DNA from: Bordetella sp. H567
Lineage (GTDB): Bacteria; Pseudomonadota; Gammaproteobacteria; Burkholderiales; Burkholderiaceae_B
NCBI RefSeq assembly: GCF_001704295.1
Contig: NZ_CP012334.1
Location: 4,910,084-4,974,083, forward strand
DNA length: 64,000 bases
Reading direction: 5' to 3'
Shown: one piece after another, positions 43,769 to 53,440 of the stretch
Numbering within the stretch: the stretch's first letter is position 1
Layout: the number at the start of each line of letters is the position of its first letter
Notes under the pieces: model-generated
What the model was told of the DNA's origin: nothing
The model's input: the letters and a program-made list of their open reading frames with translations, nothing else
The model's database searches: none
Made by a program: the position numbers and the translations under genes

Positions 43769-44756
43769 GGTTTACTGATGCCGTCCGCCGGGGGCGGGGC
43801 CTGTCGGGGCCGGCCCGATCGGGCGGTCGGGCGCGCGGGCGCCCGACACCACATCGCTGACCTCGTCCGCCGGGCGTTCGGTGCCGGTGTTTTTCTTGAT
43901 GGCGTCCGCGCCTCGGCTCCCTTCGGTACCCGCTCGTTCGCCCTCAACGGGCCAGCCCCGACAGGCCCCGCCCCCGACGGACTCCGTTGTGCCTTAATCA
44001 CCGGCCGTTGGGACGGGTTGTGTGCTTGGCACTTCGTGGGTGTGTGCGTTTCGGCAAAGGAACATCTTGCACTGCCCGTCGTTCATGGCCGCCCAGCGCG
44101 GCCATGAACGACTTACGTGATTGCGTCATGCGGCTGTTGCTGGCGTGCGTGGATCGGGGCGAACAAGTGGATTCCAAGATGGGCCAAGATCGTGGATTGC
44201 TATCGGTATCTGTCTCAGCCGATGGAAGGTCTTGCACTGCCCGCCGTTCATGGCCGCCCAGCGCGGCCATGAACGACTTACGCGCTTAGGTCATGCGGTG
44301 GTTGTCGCGTGCGCCGATGGCGGCAATAAGCGGAATCCCGGCATGCCACAACCGCCCACAATATCGACGACACGTCGCGCCACAACGCCCGCTGCATACC
44401 GCAGCCGCGTAGGCGCTTCGGGGCCGCGCTGGGCGGCCTCGAAGCGACGGGCAGTCCAAGATCTTCCATCGCCGAAACGCACAAACCCACGAAGTGCCAA
44501 GCACACAGCTCGTCCCAGCGACACGTGATTAAGGCACAACGGAGTCCGTCGGGGGTGAGGCCTGTCGGGGCTGGCCCGTTGAGGGCGAACGAGCGGGTAC
44601 CGAAGGGAGCCGAGGCGCGGACGCCATCAACAAAAACACCGCACCGAACGCCCGGCGGACGAGGTCAGCGATGTGGTGTCGGGCGCCCGCGCGCCCGACC
44701 GCCCGATCGGGCCGGCCCCGACAGGCCTCGCCCCCGACGGACGGCATTAGCAAACC
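43769..44756. repeat. large imperfect inverted repeat with inner tandem repeat, no credible gene
   Basis: The arms at 43769-44128 and 44400-44756 are near-identical over long stretches in inverted orientation (for example ggcctgtcggggccggcccg on one strand and its complement on the other), with scattered changes and small indels. The left arm's inner end is partly duplicated: cttgcactgcccgtcgttca at 44066 recurs at 44231, 165 nt later. Open frames exist in both arms and encode mirrored versions of the same short peptides, which reflects the DNA repeat rather than two genes. It fills 43737-44812, between xth and a GGDEF-EAL gene. Confidence 0.85.
44066..44281. repeat. direct repeat with internal palindrome
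   Basis: Two 52-nt copies (44066-44117, 44231-44281) begin cttgcactgcccg and contain the hairpin-forming ttcatggccgc/gcggccatgaa; they differ by about one base. A third, diverged and inverted, copy is in the right arm near 44400-44455. Confidence 0.8.
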
Positions 44757-44812
44757 GACCTCCACACACCACGGAACTCCGCACACTGAGAAAGCCCAAT
44801 TCGACAAGCCAC

Positions 44813-46894
44813 CTAAGCGACCCGCAACCCGCGCGGCGCCATCGCCGCTTCGATGAACCCCTCCGCCGACATTGGCCGCCCCAGCAGGAAACCCTGCAGA
44901 GAATCGCAGCCCAGCCGGGTCAAGAACTCCTGCTGTTCGCGGGTTTCCACGCCTTCGGCCACGATCCGCAGGTTCAGCGTCTGCCCCAGTGCGACGATCG
45001 CCGATACGATGGCGGCGTCCTCGGAGTCGCGTTCCAGCTCGCGCACGAAACCGCGATCGATCTTCAGTTCGGTGGCCGGCAGGCGCTTCAGGTACATGAG
45101 GCTGGAATAGCCCGTGCCGAAGTCGTCGATCGAAATCTTCACCCCCATGCCATGCAGCTGGCCCAGAGTGGCCAACGTCGCCTCGACGTCGCGCATCGCC
45201 GTGGTTTCGGTAATTTCCAGCGTCAGGCTGCCCGCCTGCAGCCCGTGCCGCGCCAGGGTGTTGCGCACGACCTGCACCAGGCCCGCGTGATTGAACTGCT
45301 GCAGGGAAAGGTTCACGGCCATGGACCAATCGGTATGGCCAGCCTCGTGCCAACACTTCATCTGGCGACAGGCTTCGTCCAGCACCCATTCGCCGATCTG
45401 GATGATCAGCCCGGTTTTTTCCGCCAGGGGGATGAACGCCGCCGGTTGCACCATGCCGCGCCGCGGATGGTTCCAGCGCACCAGCGCTTCGGCGCCGACC
45501 ACCTCGCCGGAGGCCGCGTGGAACTTCGGCTGATACTCCAGGATGAGCTCGTCGCGGATCAGCGCGTGCCGCAGGTCGCGCAGCAGCTCCACCTGGCCCT
45601 GGACGTCCTGGTTCATCGATGCTTCGAAATAGCAGTAGGTATTGCGCCCCGACGATTTGGCGAAATACATCGCGGCATCGGCGTTGGCCAGCAGCTCGTG
45701 CTGGTCCGTCCCGTTACCCGGATAGACCGCGATGCCTACGCTCGCCGAGACGTGCAGCGGCTGTCCCTCGACCTCGAATTCGTCCTCGATGATGCGGACC
45801 AGCTTGGACGCGATCGTGGCGGCATCGGCCGGTTCCTCGACCTGCGTCACCAGCACGAACTCGTCCCCACCCAGGCGCGCCACCGTATCCTGCCCGCGCA
45901 CATTGACGCGGATGCGGGCCGCCACCTCCATCAGCAGGCGGTCCCCGATGTGGTGGCCATAGGCGTCGTTCACCGCCTTGAAGCCGTCGAGGTCCATGAA
46001 CATCACGGCAAAGCAGGTGCGCTCGCGGGTGGAAGTATGGATGGCCTGCTGCAAGCGGTCTTCCAGCAGCAGGCGGTTGGGCAGCTTGGTCAGGTTGTCG
46101 TGCAGCGCCAGATAAGCCAGTTCCTGGTTGGCGTGCGCCAACGAGGATGCAAGGACGGAGGTGCGGGCCTCCATGCGCAGGTCCAGCACGGAAGTGACCA
46201 GGGCAATGGCGATGACCGCCAGGGTGACGATGATGATGACGATCGCCAGCCAGTTGCTGTCCACGCCGCTGCCCGCGGCGCCGCAAACGCTGCCCAGCGG
46301 AAACTGCGCCGCGGCCATGCCCGTGTAGTGCATGCCGACGATCGCACCGCCCATCACCAACGCGGCGGCGGCGCGCAGCGTACGCGCATGGCGCACGGCG
46401 TGCCGCAGCTTGAACGCGATCCACAACGCGCAGCCCGAAGCACCGATGGCGATCAGCACCGAAAGCGCGAACAGCGCCGGCTGGTACTGGATGCCGGGCG
46501 CCATCCGCAGAGCCGCCATGCCGGTGTAGTGCATGCCCGCCACGCCGACGCCCATCAGCAGGGCACCGGCACTCAGCCTGCGCCAGGGCAGACGCTCCTG
46601 GCAGACCAGCCACAGGGCGAAGACGGCCGAAGCGACGCCGATGAACAGGGACAGAGACGTCAGGCCGACGTCATAGCCCAGGGGGATGGGAAGGCTGAAG
46701 GCCAGCATGCCCACAAAATGCATGGACCAGATGCCTAGCCCGATGGCACACGCGCCGCCGGCCAGCCACCAGCGCGCCGCCGGTCCTCGCGCCGACCCGA
46801 TGCGGCCGGCCATATCCAACGCCGCATAGGCGGCAAGCACCGCGACGGCCAGTGAACACAGCACCAGCGCCACGTTATAGCTGCCGACGTACAT
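44813..46894 (-). CDS. MHYT-GGDEF-EAL protein, cyclic di-GMP synthase/phosphodiesterase
   Basis: 693 residues. An N-terminal seven-helix MHYT sensor carries SMHFVGM, GMHYTGM and a second GMHYTGM, motifs thought to bind a metal and sense O2, CO or NO. A GGDEF domain follows with intact RLGGDEF and an upstream RxxD-like region not clearly seen, then an EAL domain with GAEALVRWNHP, NLSLQQF, DDFGTGYSSL and KIDRGFV. Both catalytic signatures look intact, so it may make and break cyclic di-GMP. It follows the inverted-repeat region and has an AT-rich upstream spacer. Targets unknown. Confidence 0.92.
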   Translation of the reverse strand: MYVGSYNVALVLCSLAVAVLAAYAALDMAGRIGSARGPAARWWLAGGACAIGLGIWSMHFVGMLAFSLPIPLGYDVGLTSLSLFIGVASAVFALWLVCQERLPWRRLSAGALLMGVGVAGMHYTGMAALRMAPGIQYQPALFALSVLIAIGASGCALWIAFKLRHAVRHARTLRAAAALVMGGAIVGMHYTGMAAAQFPLGSVCGAAGSGVDSNWLAIVIIIVTLAVIAIALVTSVLDLRMEARTSVLASSLAHANQELAYLALHDNLTKLPNRLLLEDRLQQAIHTSTRERTCFAVMFMDLDGFKAVNDAYGHHIGDRLLMEVAARIRVNVRGQDTVARLGGDEFVLVTQVEEPADAATIASKLVRIIEDEFEVEGQPLHVSASVGIAVYPGNGTDQHELLANADAAMYFAKSSGRNTYCYFEASMNQDVQGQVELLRDLRHALIRDELILEYQPKFHAASGEVVGAEALVRWNHPRRGMVQPAAFIPLAEKTGLIIQIGEWVLDEACRQMKCWHEAGHTDWSMAVNLSLQQFNHAGLVQVVRNTLARHGLQAGSLTLEITETTAMRDVEATLATLGQLHGMGVKISIDDFGTGYSSLMYLKRLPATELKIDRGFVRELERDSEDAAIVSAIVALGQTLNLRIVAEGVETREQQEFLTRLGCDSLQGFLLGRPMSAEGFIEAAMAPRGLRVA

Positions 46895-47028
46895 ATCCGA
46901 TTCCTTGGAGGTGCGGCTCGTGCCGCCGATCGCGCCCCGCCCGATGGAGCGGCAACCACCCTTTACGGGATATCGGCAAAATTCAAAAATACTTAAGGGC
47001 AGCTTACATATCGGTGCAGGTCACGTCC

Positions 47029-47877
47029 CTATCCGCGCGCCGGCTGGCGGACCACAAGGACGTCGCATGGCGCTTTTTCGATCAAGGCGTCGGCTACGCT
47101 GCCGATGGCGGTACGGGTCAAGCCGGTGGCCCCATGCGTCCCCGTGACCAGCAGCTCGCAATCCACCTGGTCGGCGTAGGCCACGAGTACCCGCTCTGCC
47201 ACGCCCGCCGCGACCTGTATCCGGGGTTTCTCGCCGCCTTGCAGCTCCGGCGTGTTTTCCAGGAACTGCGCTGCCGCTTCCTCGGCGGTGCGCTGGAATC
47301 CCTTCGCGGTCACCTCGTCCTTGCGGTTGCCGGGCAGGTCGAAGGCATGGAACAGCGTCAGCCTTTCCGCCGGCAGCAGGGCCAGGGCGGCGCGCAGGGC
47401 GATGCGCGCGCCCTCGGAAAAGTCGCAGGCCACCAGCGCGTTGCCGTATGGCCGCCAGGCGCGGCGCTTGACCACCAGGACCGGCCTGGACGATTCGCGC
47501 ACCAGCTTTTCGACCGTCGTGCCCAGCAGGATGCGGCCCAGCGTCTCGTCGCGCGCCACGCCCGCGACGATCAGGCCGCAGCCGTTTTCGTCGGCGGCCT
47601 GCCCCAACAGCCGGACGGGATCGCCGCAATGGACCATGACCTCCACCTCGACGTCGACGCCCTCCAGGTCGCGCAGCAGCGCACGGCGCGCACGGGCTTC
47701 CCTTTCCGCGGGCGGCCGCTGCGGCGTCAGCAGCGCACGGATCTGCGATTCGATGACATGCAGGGCGATCACGGACGTACCGAGCTGGCGCGCCAGCAAC
47801 AGCGCGCGATCCAGGGCGCGATCGCCACGCGCGCTCAGGTCCGTGGCAAGCAGGATAGGCCCCGAAAAGCTGTGCAT
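47029..47877 (-). CDS. universal stress protein, two Usp domains
   Basis: 282 residues with two Usp domains in tandem. The first starts GPILLATDLSARGDRALDRA and has GVARDETLGRILLGTTVEKL, the ATP-binding G-2x-G-9x-G-like pattern. The second starts RPYGNALVACDFSEGARIAL and has GTHGATGLTRTAIGSVADAL. Tandem Usps are monomeric equivalents of Usp dimers and bind nucleotide; they respond to starvation, redox or hypoxia. A close paralogue lies 80 nt upstream on the same strand. ATG 47877 is preceded by gggagactatc, a usable ribosome site. Confidence 0.87.
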   Translation of the reverse strand: MHSFSGPILLATDLSARGDRALDRALLLARQLGTSVIALHVIESQIRALLTPQRPPAEREARARRALLRDLEGVDVEVEVMVHCGDPVRLLGQAADENGCGLIVAGVARDETLGRILLGTTVEKLVRESSRPVLVVKRRAWRPYGNALVACDFSEGARIALRAALALLPAERLTLFHAFDLPGNRKDEVTAKGFQRTAEEAAAQFLENTPELQGGEKPRIQVAAGVAERVLVAYADQVDCELLVTGTHGATGLTRTAIGSVADALIEKAPCDVLVVRQPARG

Positions 47878-47957
47878 GATAGTCTCCCGGAATGATTCCC
47901 CGCCCCGTGGTCCATTCTCGTTGGGGCATTGGACCGCCTGGTCCGGCGGCGGCCGCG

Positions 47958-48839
47958 CTACGGCACGGCCTGTCCGCGCACCAGCATCACATCGCTGGGA
48001 AGCGACTCCAGAAGGCGCTCCGCGACACTGCCCACCATCGCGCCCATGATGCCCTTCATGCGCTGAGCGCCCGCCACCACCAGGTCGCACCGGGTGCGGA
48101 AAACGTATTCGGACAGCAGCGTTTCGGGCTCGCCGTACTGGACCGTCGTATCGGCCGGCACGCCCGGCGGCAGTCCGGCGATATCGGCCAGGAAACCGCG
48201 CATTTCATGGTCCAGGTCGTGCTGTAGCGACTCCGGCGCGTGCGCGGCGTCGCCCGGCATGCCCAGCACGGTGTCGCAGGCATGGAAAACGGTCAAGGGC
48301 GTACGCGGCAGGAGCCGCGCCGCCAGGCCCAGCGCATGGCCGGACTCCGGCGAGAAATCGGTTGCCACTACGCCCTTCGGATAGGTACCGTGCGGCCGCG
48401 TTTTCACGACCAGCACCGGCACCGCCACGTGCCGCACCACCTTCCTGACCGTGGAGCCCAGCAGCAATCTGCCCAGGGATTCGTTGCGGCCCACGCCGGT
48501 GACGACCAGCCCGCATCCGCACGCCTGTGCCAGATGCAGAATGTGCTCCGCGGGATCGCCGCTTTCCACGTGGATATCGGTGTCGATGCCGGCGCCATCC
48601 AGGTCCAGGCCCAGGCGATAGCTCGCCCATTCGCGGTGGTCTTCGGTCAAGCGGTGCCAGGACGGCGCGCCACCCGCGGCGGCGGAAGTCCCTGGCTCCA
48701 GCACATGCAGCGCGATCAGGCGCGCGCCCAGCTCCCGCGCGAGCACCACGGCGCGATCCAGGGCGCGGTCGCCCTGCGCGCTGAGATCGGTGGCAACAAG
48801 GACGGGAGCAGCGGCATGCGTGTGCGCGGTCGTCGGCAT
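47958..48839 (-). CDS. universal stress protein, two Usp domains (paralogue)
   Basis: 293 residues with the same architecture as the downstream gene: PVLVATDLSAQGDRALDRAV opens domain 1, with GVGRNESLGRLLLGSTVRKV as nucleotide motif. Domain 2 starts YPKGVVATDFSPESGHAL, with GAQRMKGIMGAMVGSVAERL. The two genes share their openings nearly word for word, so they are tandem duplicates. ATG 48839 follows ggagaccatc. Likely co-transcribed with 47029-47877; stimulus unknown. Confidence 0.87.
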   Translation of the reverse strand: MPTTAHTHAAAPVLVATDLSAQGDRALDRAVVLARELGARLIALHVLEPGTSAAAGGAPSWHRLTEDHREWASYRLGLDLDGAGIDTDIHVESGDPAEHILHLAQACGCGLVVTGVGRNESLGRLLLGSTVRKVVRHVAVPVLVVKTRPHGTYPKGVVATDFSPESGHALGLAARLLPRTPLTVFHACDTVLGMPGDAAHAPESLQHDLDHEMRGFLADIAGLPPGVPADTTVQYGEPETLLSEYVFRTRCDLVVAGAQRMKGIMGAMVGSVAERLLESLPSDVMLVRGQAVP

Positions 48840-48887
48840 GATGGTCTCCGGATTGCCGTAAGGCCATTATCACCCGGCACGGCCGAT

Positions 48888-50081
48888 TTACACCTTATCC
48901 AGCGCCTCGATTTCGCGGCGCCGCAGGTACAGCAGGATAAGGCCAGGCAGCGCGATCACTACCGTCACCACGAAGAACCAGGCCCAACCCATCCTTTCGA
49001 CCAGGACGGGCGTCAAGGGCCCCGCCAGATAGGTACGCCCCACCGCCGCGACGGCCGACAGCAGCGCGTACTGCGTCGCGGAAAATTCCTGGCGGCACAA
49101 GGCCATGACCAGCGCCACGAAGGCCGCCGTACCCAGGCCGCCGCACAGGTTCTCCATGCCGACGGCGCCCACCATCAAGGGCAGGCTGCCGGGCTTGAGC
49201 GCCACCAGCCAGTAGCCCAGGTTGGACACCGCCTGCAGCACGCCGAACAGCATCAGCGAGCGATAGAGCCCGATGCGGGCCATGATGGAGCCGCCGGCCA
49301 GCGCGCCGACGATGGTGGCCGCCAGGCCCAGTACTTTATTGACCGTGCCGACTTCCGTCGGGGTGAAGCCGCCGCCGCGCAACAGGAAGGTGGTGGACAA
49401 GGCGCCCGCGAAGGCATCGCCGAGTTTGTACAGCACGATCAAGGTCAGCAGGCTGATGGCGCCGCGCCGCGAAAAAAATTCCCGCAGCGGGTCCGATACG
49501 GCATGCGCCAGGCTGCGCGGCGCCACCGCCGGGCGATCGGGTTCCGGTGCCCACAGCGTGGCCAGGACGCCCACGGCCATGAGCGCGCCCATCAGCACAT
49601 AGGTATTGCCCCAGCCCAGCCAGCCGTCGGCCAGGATCAGCGCCAGCCCGCCGGACACCAGCATGGCGATGCGGTAGCCCAGCACCTTCACCGCCGCGCC
49701 CGCGCCGCGCTCTTCCTTTTGCAGGACATCGGTGCTGTAGGCGTCGAAGGCGATATCCTGCGTCGCGGAAAAAAACGCCACGATCACCGCCAGCAGCGCC
49801 AGGGGCAGCAGCGCGCTGTCCGGCGACAGCAGCCCCATGCCCGCGATGCCGGCCGCCAGCGCCAACTGGGTGGCCAGCATCCAGCCGCGCCGCCGCCCCA
49901 GCACGGGAACGGCATAACGGTCGATCAGCGGCGCCCACAGGAACTTGAGCGTATAGGCCGTGCCCACCAGGGTCAGGAAACCGATGTCCTGCAGCGATAC
50001 GCCCGCCACGGTGGCCCATGCCTGCAATGTCCCGCTGGTCAGCGCCAGCGGCAGGCCGCTGGAAAAACCCAGGGCCAGCAT
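48888..50081 (-). CDS. ampG: AmpG-type muropeptide MFS permease
   Basis: 397 residues, twelve-helix MFS protein. GFSSGLPLALTSGTLQAW near the N-terminus and WAPLIDRYAVPVLGRRRGW in the first intracellular loop match AmpG, which imports GlcNAc-anhydro-MurNAc peptides for wall recycling and ampC induction. The first ATG (50081) leaves the protein about 18 residues short of E. coli AmpG. The frame stays open upstream to about the metW stop but offers no ATG, GTG or TTG, so the true start may be a rare codon or this shorter form. It follows metW on the same strand. Confidence 0.87.
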   Translation of the reverse strand: MLALGFSSGLPLALTSGTLQAWATVAGVSLQDIGFLTLVGTAYTLKFLWAPLIDRYAVPVLGRRRGWMLATQLALAAGIAGMGLLSPDSALLPLALLAVIVAFFSATQDIAFDAYSTDVLQKEERGAGAAVKVLGYRIAMLVSGGLALILADGWLGWGNTYVLMGALMAVGVLATLWAPEPDRPAVAPRSLAHAVSDPLREFFSRRGAISLLTLIVLYKLGDAFAGALSTTFLLRGGGFTPTEVGTVNKVLGLAATIVGALAGGSIMARIGLYRSLMLFGVLQAVSNLGYWLVALKPGSLPLMVGAVGMENLCGGLGTAAFVALVMALCRQEFSATQYALLSAVAAVGRTYLAGPLTPVLVERMGWAWFFVVTVVIALPGLILLYLRRREIEALDKV

Positions 50082-50165
50082 GGGCGCGACGCGGCGGCTG
50101 GCATAAAGTTGGGCAGCGTATGAAATACGTGGTCTCCGTGACGGGATGGCCGCGGCCGCCAGGCC

Positions 50166-50771
50166 TTAGCCGGCGGCGAAGCGGTAGACCGCCAGGGTGC
50201 TGCGCCATCCCGGCAGCAGCCGCACCTCCCGGTCGTCGTTGAACGTTGCCCGCTGCAGGATGCGCAGGCCCAGCTTGGCGGCCAGGTCCTCGAAATCCCG
50301 CAGCGTGCACAGATGAATGTTGGGCGTGTTGTACCACTCGTACGGCATTTGTCCCGTCACCGGCATGCGTCCGCGCAGGATGGACCAGCCATGCGGCCAG
50401 TAGCCGAAGTTGGGAAAGGACACCACGCCGTAGCGCGCCACGCGGGCCATTTCACGCAGGATGTGTTCGCTGCGATGCATGGACTGCAGCGTCTGCGACA
50501 GCACCACCGTATCGAACTGGCCTTCGTCGAACAGCGCCAGGCCATCTTCCAGGTTCTGCTGGATGACGTCCACTCCCCGGCGCACGCAGGCGATCACGTA
50601 GTTGTCGTCGATTTCAACGCCCGCCCCACGGACCTGGCGTTCGTCGCGCAGCCAGGCCAGCAGTTCGCCGTCGCCGCAGCCCAGGTCCAGTACCCGCGAT
50701 CCGGGCGTGATCCAGCTGGCGATGCGGGCCAGATCGGCCCGCAATTCCGTCGTCGCCGCGGGCGCGTTCAT
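50166..50771 (-). CDS. metW: methionine biosynthesis protein MetW
   Basis: 201 residues, class I methyltransferase fold: [19 protein letters not shown] is the SAM-binding motif I, then [20 protein letters not shown] and [13 protein letters not shown]. MetW acts with MetX; in other proteobacteria the pair is needed for homoserine acylation. It overlaps the metX stop by 4 nt, the common metXW arrangement. Confidence 0.92.
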   Translation of the reverse strand: MNAPAATTELRADLARIASWITPGSRVLDLGCGDGELLAWLRDERQVRGAGVEIDDNYVIACVRRGVDVIQQNLEDGLALFDEGQFDTVVLSQTLQSMHRSEHILREMARVARYGVVSFPNFGYWPHGWSILRGRMPVTGQMPYEWYNTPNIHLCTLRDFEDLAAKLGLRILQRATFNDDREVRLLPGWRSTLAVYRFAAG

Positions 50772-52174
50772 TCGGCCCCCCTGTGCTCAATGGCGCGGGG
50801 CGGCAGCCCCAATTCATGCGCGATGCGATCGTAATAGGCCCGGACGACCGCGTGGTAGCGCGTGTCGTCCAGCAGGAAGGCATCGTGGCCATGCGGGGCG
50901 TCGATTTCCGCATAGGTGACGGGCCGGCCGTTCTTCAGCAGGGCGCGCACGATCTCGCGCGAGCGTTCCGGCGGGAAGCGCCAGTCCGTGCTGAAGGACA
51001 CCAGCAGGAAGCCCGCCCGCGCGGCCGCCAGCGCGCGGGCCAGGTCGCCGCCGTGCGTGCGGGACGGATCGAAGTAATCCAGCGCGCGCGTGATCAGCAG
51101 ATAGGTATTCGCGTCGAAATAGCGGGAGAACTTTTCGCCCTGGTAGCGCAGGTACGACTCCACTTCGAACTCGACGTCGTAGCCGTAGCGGTATTCGCCG
51201 TTGATGCCCGGCGAGCGCTGCGTGCGGCCGAATTTTTCCGCCATGTCGTCCTGCGACAGATAGGTGATGTGGCCGAGCATGCGCGCCACCGCCAGTCCCC
51301 GATGCGGCACGGTGCCGTGCGCGTAGTAGTCGCCGCCGTGAAAGTCCGGGTCGGTGATGATGGCCCGCCGCGCCACCTCGTTGAAGCCGATGTTCTGCGC
51401 CGACAGCCGCGGCGTGCTGGCGATCACGACGCAGTGCGCCACGCGTTCCGGGCAGGCCGTAGCCCAGCCCAGGGCCTGCATCCCGCCCAGCGATCCGCCC
51501 ATGACAGCGGCGAAACGTTCGATACCGAAGTGATCCGCCACCCTGGCCTGGGCGTGCACCCAGTCTTCGACGGTCAGGACCGGGAACGCGGCGCCCCAGG
51601 GCTTGCCGGTATCCGGATTGATGCTGGCCGGTCCCGTGGACCCGAAGCACGACCCCAGGTTGTTGATGCCGATCACGAAGAAGCGGTCGGTATCCACCGG
51701 CTTGCCCGGGCCGACCATGTTGTCCCACCAGCCGATGTCGCCGGGATCGTCGGCCGCGACGCCCGCGACGTGGTGCGAGGCATTCAGCGCGTGGCACACC
51801 AGCACCGCATTGGTGCGCTGGGCGTTGAGCGTACCGTAGGTTTCCACCGCCAGCTCGTAGGACGGCAGGGATAGGCCGCTGGCCAGCGGGAGGGGCTGAT
51901 CGAACTTCAGGAACACCGGGGCCACCACCCCGACGCTACGGGCGGCGGCCGCATGCCGGTTTGCATCGGCAACGGTGCCGGGCGCCGGCGCGCAGGCCGC
52001 GCCGGGACTGGCCGCGAGAGTACCAGGCCCTATGTCCGGGGCCGCGCCCGGATGGCCCGCTTGGGATGGCGATGGAAAGGATTGCGTGCCGGGGGATTGC
52101 GTGCCGGCGGATTGAGAGCCGGCGGATTGCGCGGAAGCCGCCGCGCCGGCGGATTGCTCGATGGTTGCAGTCAT
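50768..52174 (-). CDS. metX: homoserine O-acyltransferase MetX with long N-terminal extension
   Basis: 468 residues. From about residue 80 it is standard Met[36 protein letters not shown] for the oxyanion hole, nucleophile Ser in [14 protein letters not shown], and a catalytic Asp/His near the C-terminus ([12 protein letters not shown]). The first 75 or so residues are Ala/Ser/Pro/Gly-rich, partly built from five-residue [10 protein letters not shown] repeats, and absent from typical homologues. They could be a real tail or an over-long start; no good internal ribosome site was identified. Acylates homoserine in methionine synthesis. Confidence 0.9.
   Translation of the reverse strand: MTATIEQSAGAAASAQSAGSQSAGTQSPGTQSFPSPSQAGHPGAAPDIGPGTLAASPGAACAPAPGTVADANRHAAAARSVGVVAPVFLKFDQPLPLASGLSLPSYELAVETYGTLNAQRTNAVLVCHALNASHHVAGVAADDPGDIGWWDNMVGPGKPVDTDRFFVIGINNLGSCFGSTGPASINPDTGKPWGAAFPVLTVEDWVHAQARVADHFGIERFAAVMGGSLGGMQALGWATACPERVAHCVVIASTPRLSAQNIGFNEVARRAIITDPDFHGGDYYAHGTVPHRGLAVARMLGHITYLSQDDMAEKFGRTQRSPGINGEYRYGYDVEFEVESYLRYQGEKFSRYFDANTYLLITRALDYFDPSRTHGGDLARALAAARAGFLLVSFSTDWRFPPERSREIVRALLKNGRPVTYAEIDAPHGHDAFLLDDTRYHAVVRAYYDRIAHELGLPPRAIEHRGAE
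52079..52150. repeat. 15-nt tandem repeat in the metX N-terminal region
   Basis: Units ggattgcgtgccggg, ggattgcgtgccggc, ggattgagagccggc, then two diverged units, encode [10 protein letters not shown]-like pentapeptides on the minus strand. In-frame expansion or loss would only change tail length. Confidence 0.7.
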
Positions 52175-52442
52175 GCAGACCTCTTTAGCTGGATTTATCA
52201 GGCGCCCGCAAGCGGATCAGGCAAATCGGCGCCAACCGAATGAATGGCAGATTCTAGCATCGGCGCGGGACCCTGCCGGCTACGCACAAGGCCATGCCCG
52301 CGTCGCGGGCTTCTCGGCCCGGAATCGCCGCCGCAATTCCCGTCCGTGTCATCGCTGGGCGCCGTCCACCGCTTATTGCAAGATGCGCCGGCATTCCGCC
52401 ATCCCCCGCCATATCCCTCGCCGCAACGGCAGCGATCCCCCG

Positions 52443-52670
52443 ATGCCAGAGAAGAAGTTGTCCGAACGCGAGGCCGCCTGCCTGCAGTGGGCCGCCGCCG
52501 GCAAGACCAGCCGGGAAACCGCCATGATCCTGGGCGTCAGCGAGCGAACCGTGAACTTCCATTTGCAAAATGCCTGCCGGAAACTGAGCGCCCGCAACCG
52601 GCGCGCGGCGGTCGCCACCGCCCTGACCTGCGGCTTGCTGGCCGCATTCCGCATCGGCGGCAGCCGCTGA
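52443..52670 (+). CDS. small LuxR-type HTH protein
   Basis: 75 residues from ATG 52443. It is essentially one LuxR/GerE helix-turn-helix: LSEREAACLQWAAAGKTSRE, AMILGVSERTVNFHLQNACR, KLSARNRRAAVATALTCGLL. There is no receiver or autoinducer domain. The frame is open upstream, with another ATG at 52383, but the added residues (Arg/His/Pro-rich) look non-coding. It could be a free-standing regulator or the remnant of a longer quorum-type regulator. It is divergent from metX and converges with the putative lipoprotein gene. No target suggested. Confidence 0.65.
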   Translation: MPEKKLSEREAACLQWAAAGKTSRETAMILGVSERTVNFHLQNACRKLSARNRRAAVATALTCGLLAAFRIGGSR

Positions 52671-52676
52671 CTCGCG

Positions 52677-53228
52677 TCAACGAGCGTCGAAACGCACGGA
52701 ACCGACGAATTCGCGTGCCGGGGCCAAGGGCAGGCCTTGCTCCGATCCGGTGGCCACCGCCTCCACCAGCAGGCCGCCCTGGACCCAGACCCGGCCCAGG
52801 GCCCAGACGGGCTGGCCGCCGGCCTGCCCGCGCACTTCGATATCGGTTCCGTACGGCGGCGGCGCCGGCGGCGGCTGGACACGCAGGTTCTGGTACAGCG
52901 CGCGCACGAGCGCGGCCGCCAGGTCGCGCTGCCCGGCGGGATCGCCAGCCAGGGCCTGCGGCAAGGGCGCGTATCCCACCGCGAATACCGCATCGCCCAC
53001 CCGCGCGGACGTCAGGGAAAAGCGCAGCGTCTGGCCTCCCAGGCCGATATCGCGCGTATCGGTCGTGGTGCGGGCAGGAAACGCGGCGCGCGCGGCGCCA
53101 TCGGCGATGAGGACTTCCCGCCAGTTATAGGTGGGCGTGCATGCGCTCACAAGCAGGGCGCAAAGCGCCAGGCAAGCCATGCGGCGGGCAGGCCGGACCG
53201 GCGCGCCAGGGCTGGCGCCGCCAGGCAT
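52677..53228 (-). CDS. putative lipoprotein, unknown function
   Basis: 183 residues from ATG 53228. The n-region PARRMACL precedes a hydrophobic stretch and a lipobox ALLVSAC, so export and lipidation are likely. Alternative starts at 53180, 53273 and 53303 exist, without clear ribosome sites. The mature part (TPTYNWREVLIADGAARAAF, LRFSLTSARVGDAVFAVGYA) resembles a beta-rich single domain; I do not recognise a family. It is convergent with the small HTH gene and divergent from gshA. Confidence 0.68.
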   Translation of the reverse strand: MPGGASPGAPVRPARRMACLALCALLVSACTPTYNWREVLIADGAARAAFPARTTTDTRDIGLGGQTLRFSLTSARVGDAVFAVGYAPLPQALAGDPAGQRDLAAALVRALYQNLRVQPPPAPPPYGTDIEVRGQAGGQPVWALGRVWVQGGLLVEAVATGSEQGLPLAPAREFVGSVRFDAR

Positions 53229-53440
53229 GCCAGTTTCACGTATCGCGTATTGTTCTTGCGTCGCTTTTTCCATGTCGCCGGCCCGCTGGCGTATAACGGT
53301 CATGCGCCATTGTCGCCCATGCCGGGTATGGCATCGGATGCCGCGGCGATTATCCCTGGGCCGCGCGGGTTACTTCGCGCGGCCGGGGACGCAACCCGTA
53401 AAATCGGTTTCCATCAACCTGGACTACAAGAAGCCCCGCC

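Noticed and set aside
43760-44107. Short open frames in the inverted-repeat arms as genes
   Set aside because: Both arms encode mirrored variants of the same peptide simply because the DNA is repeated; no ribosome site or domain supports them.
48240-50123. 627-residue plus-strand frame
   Set aside because: Antisense of ampG and a universal stress gene; Gln/Arg-rich with no motif.
52175-52442. SAM riboswitch before metX
   Set aside because: I could not find a convincing conserved fold or core; the stretch seems ordinary intergenic DNA.
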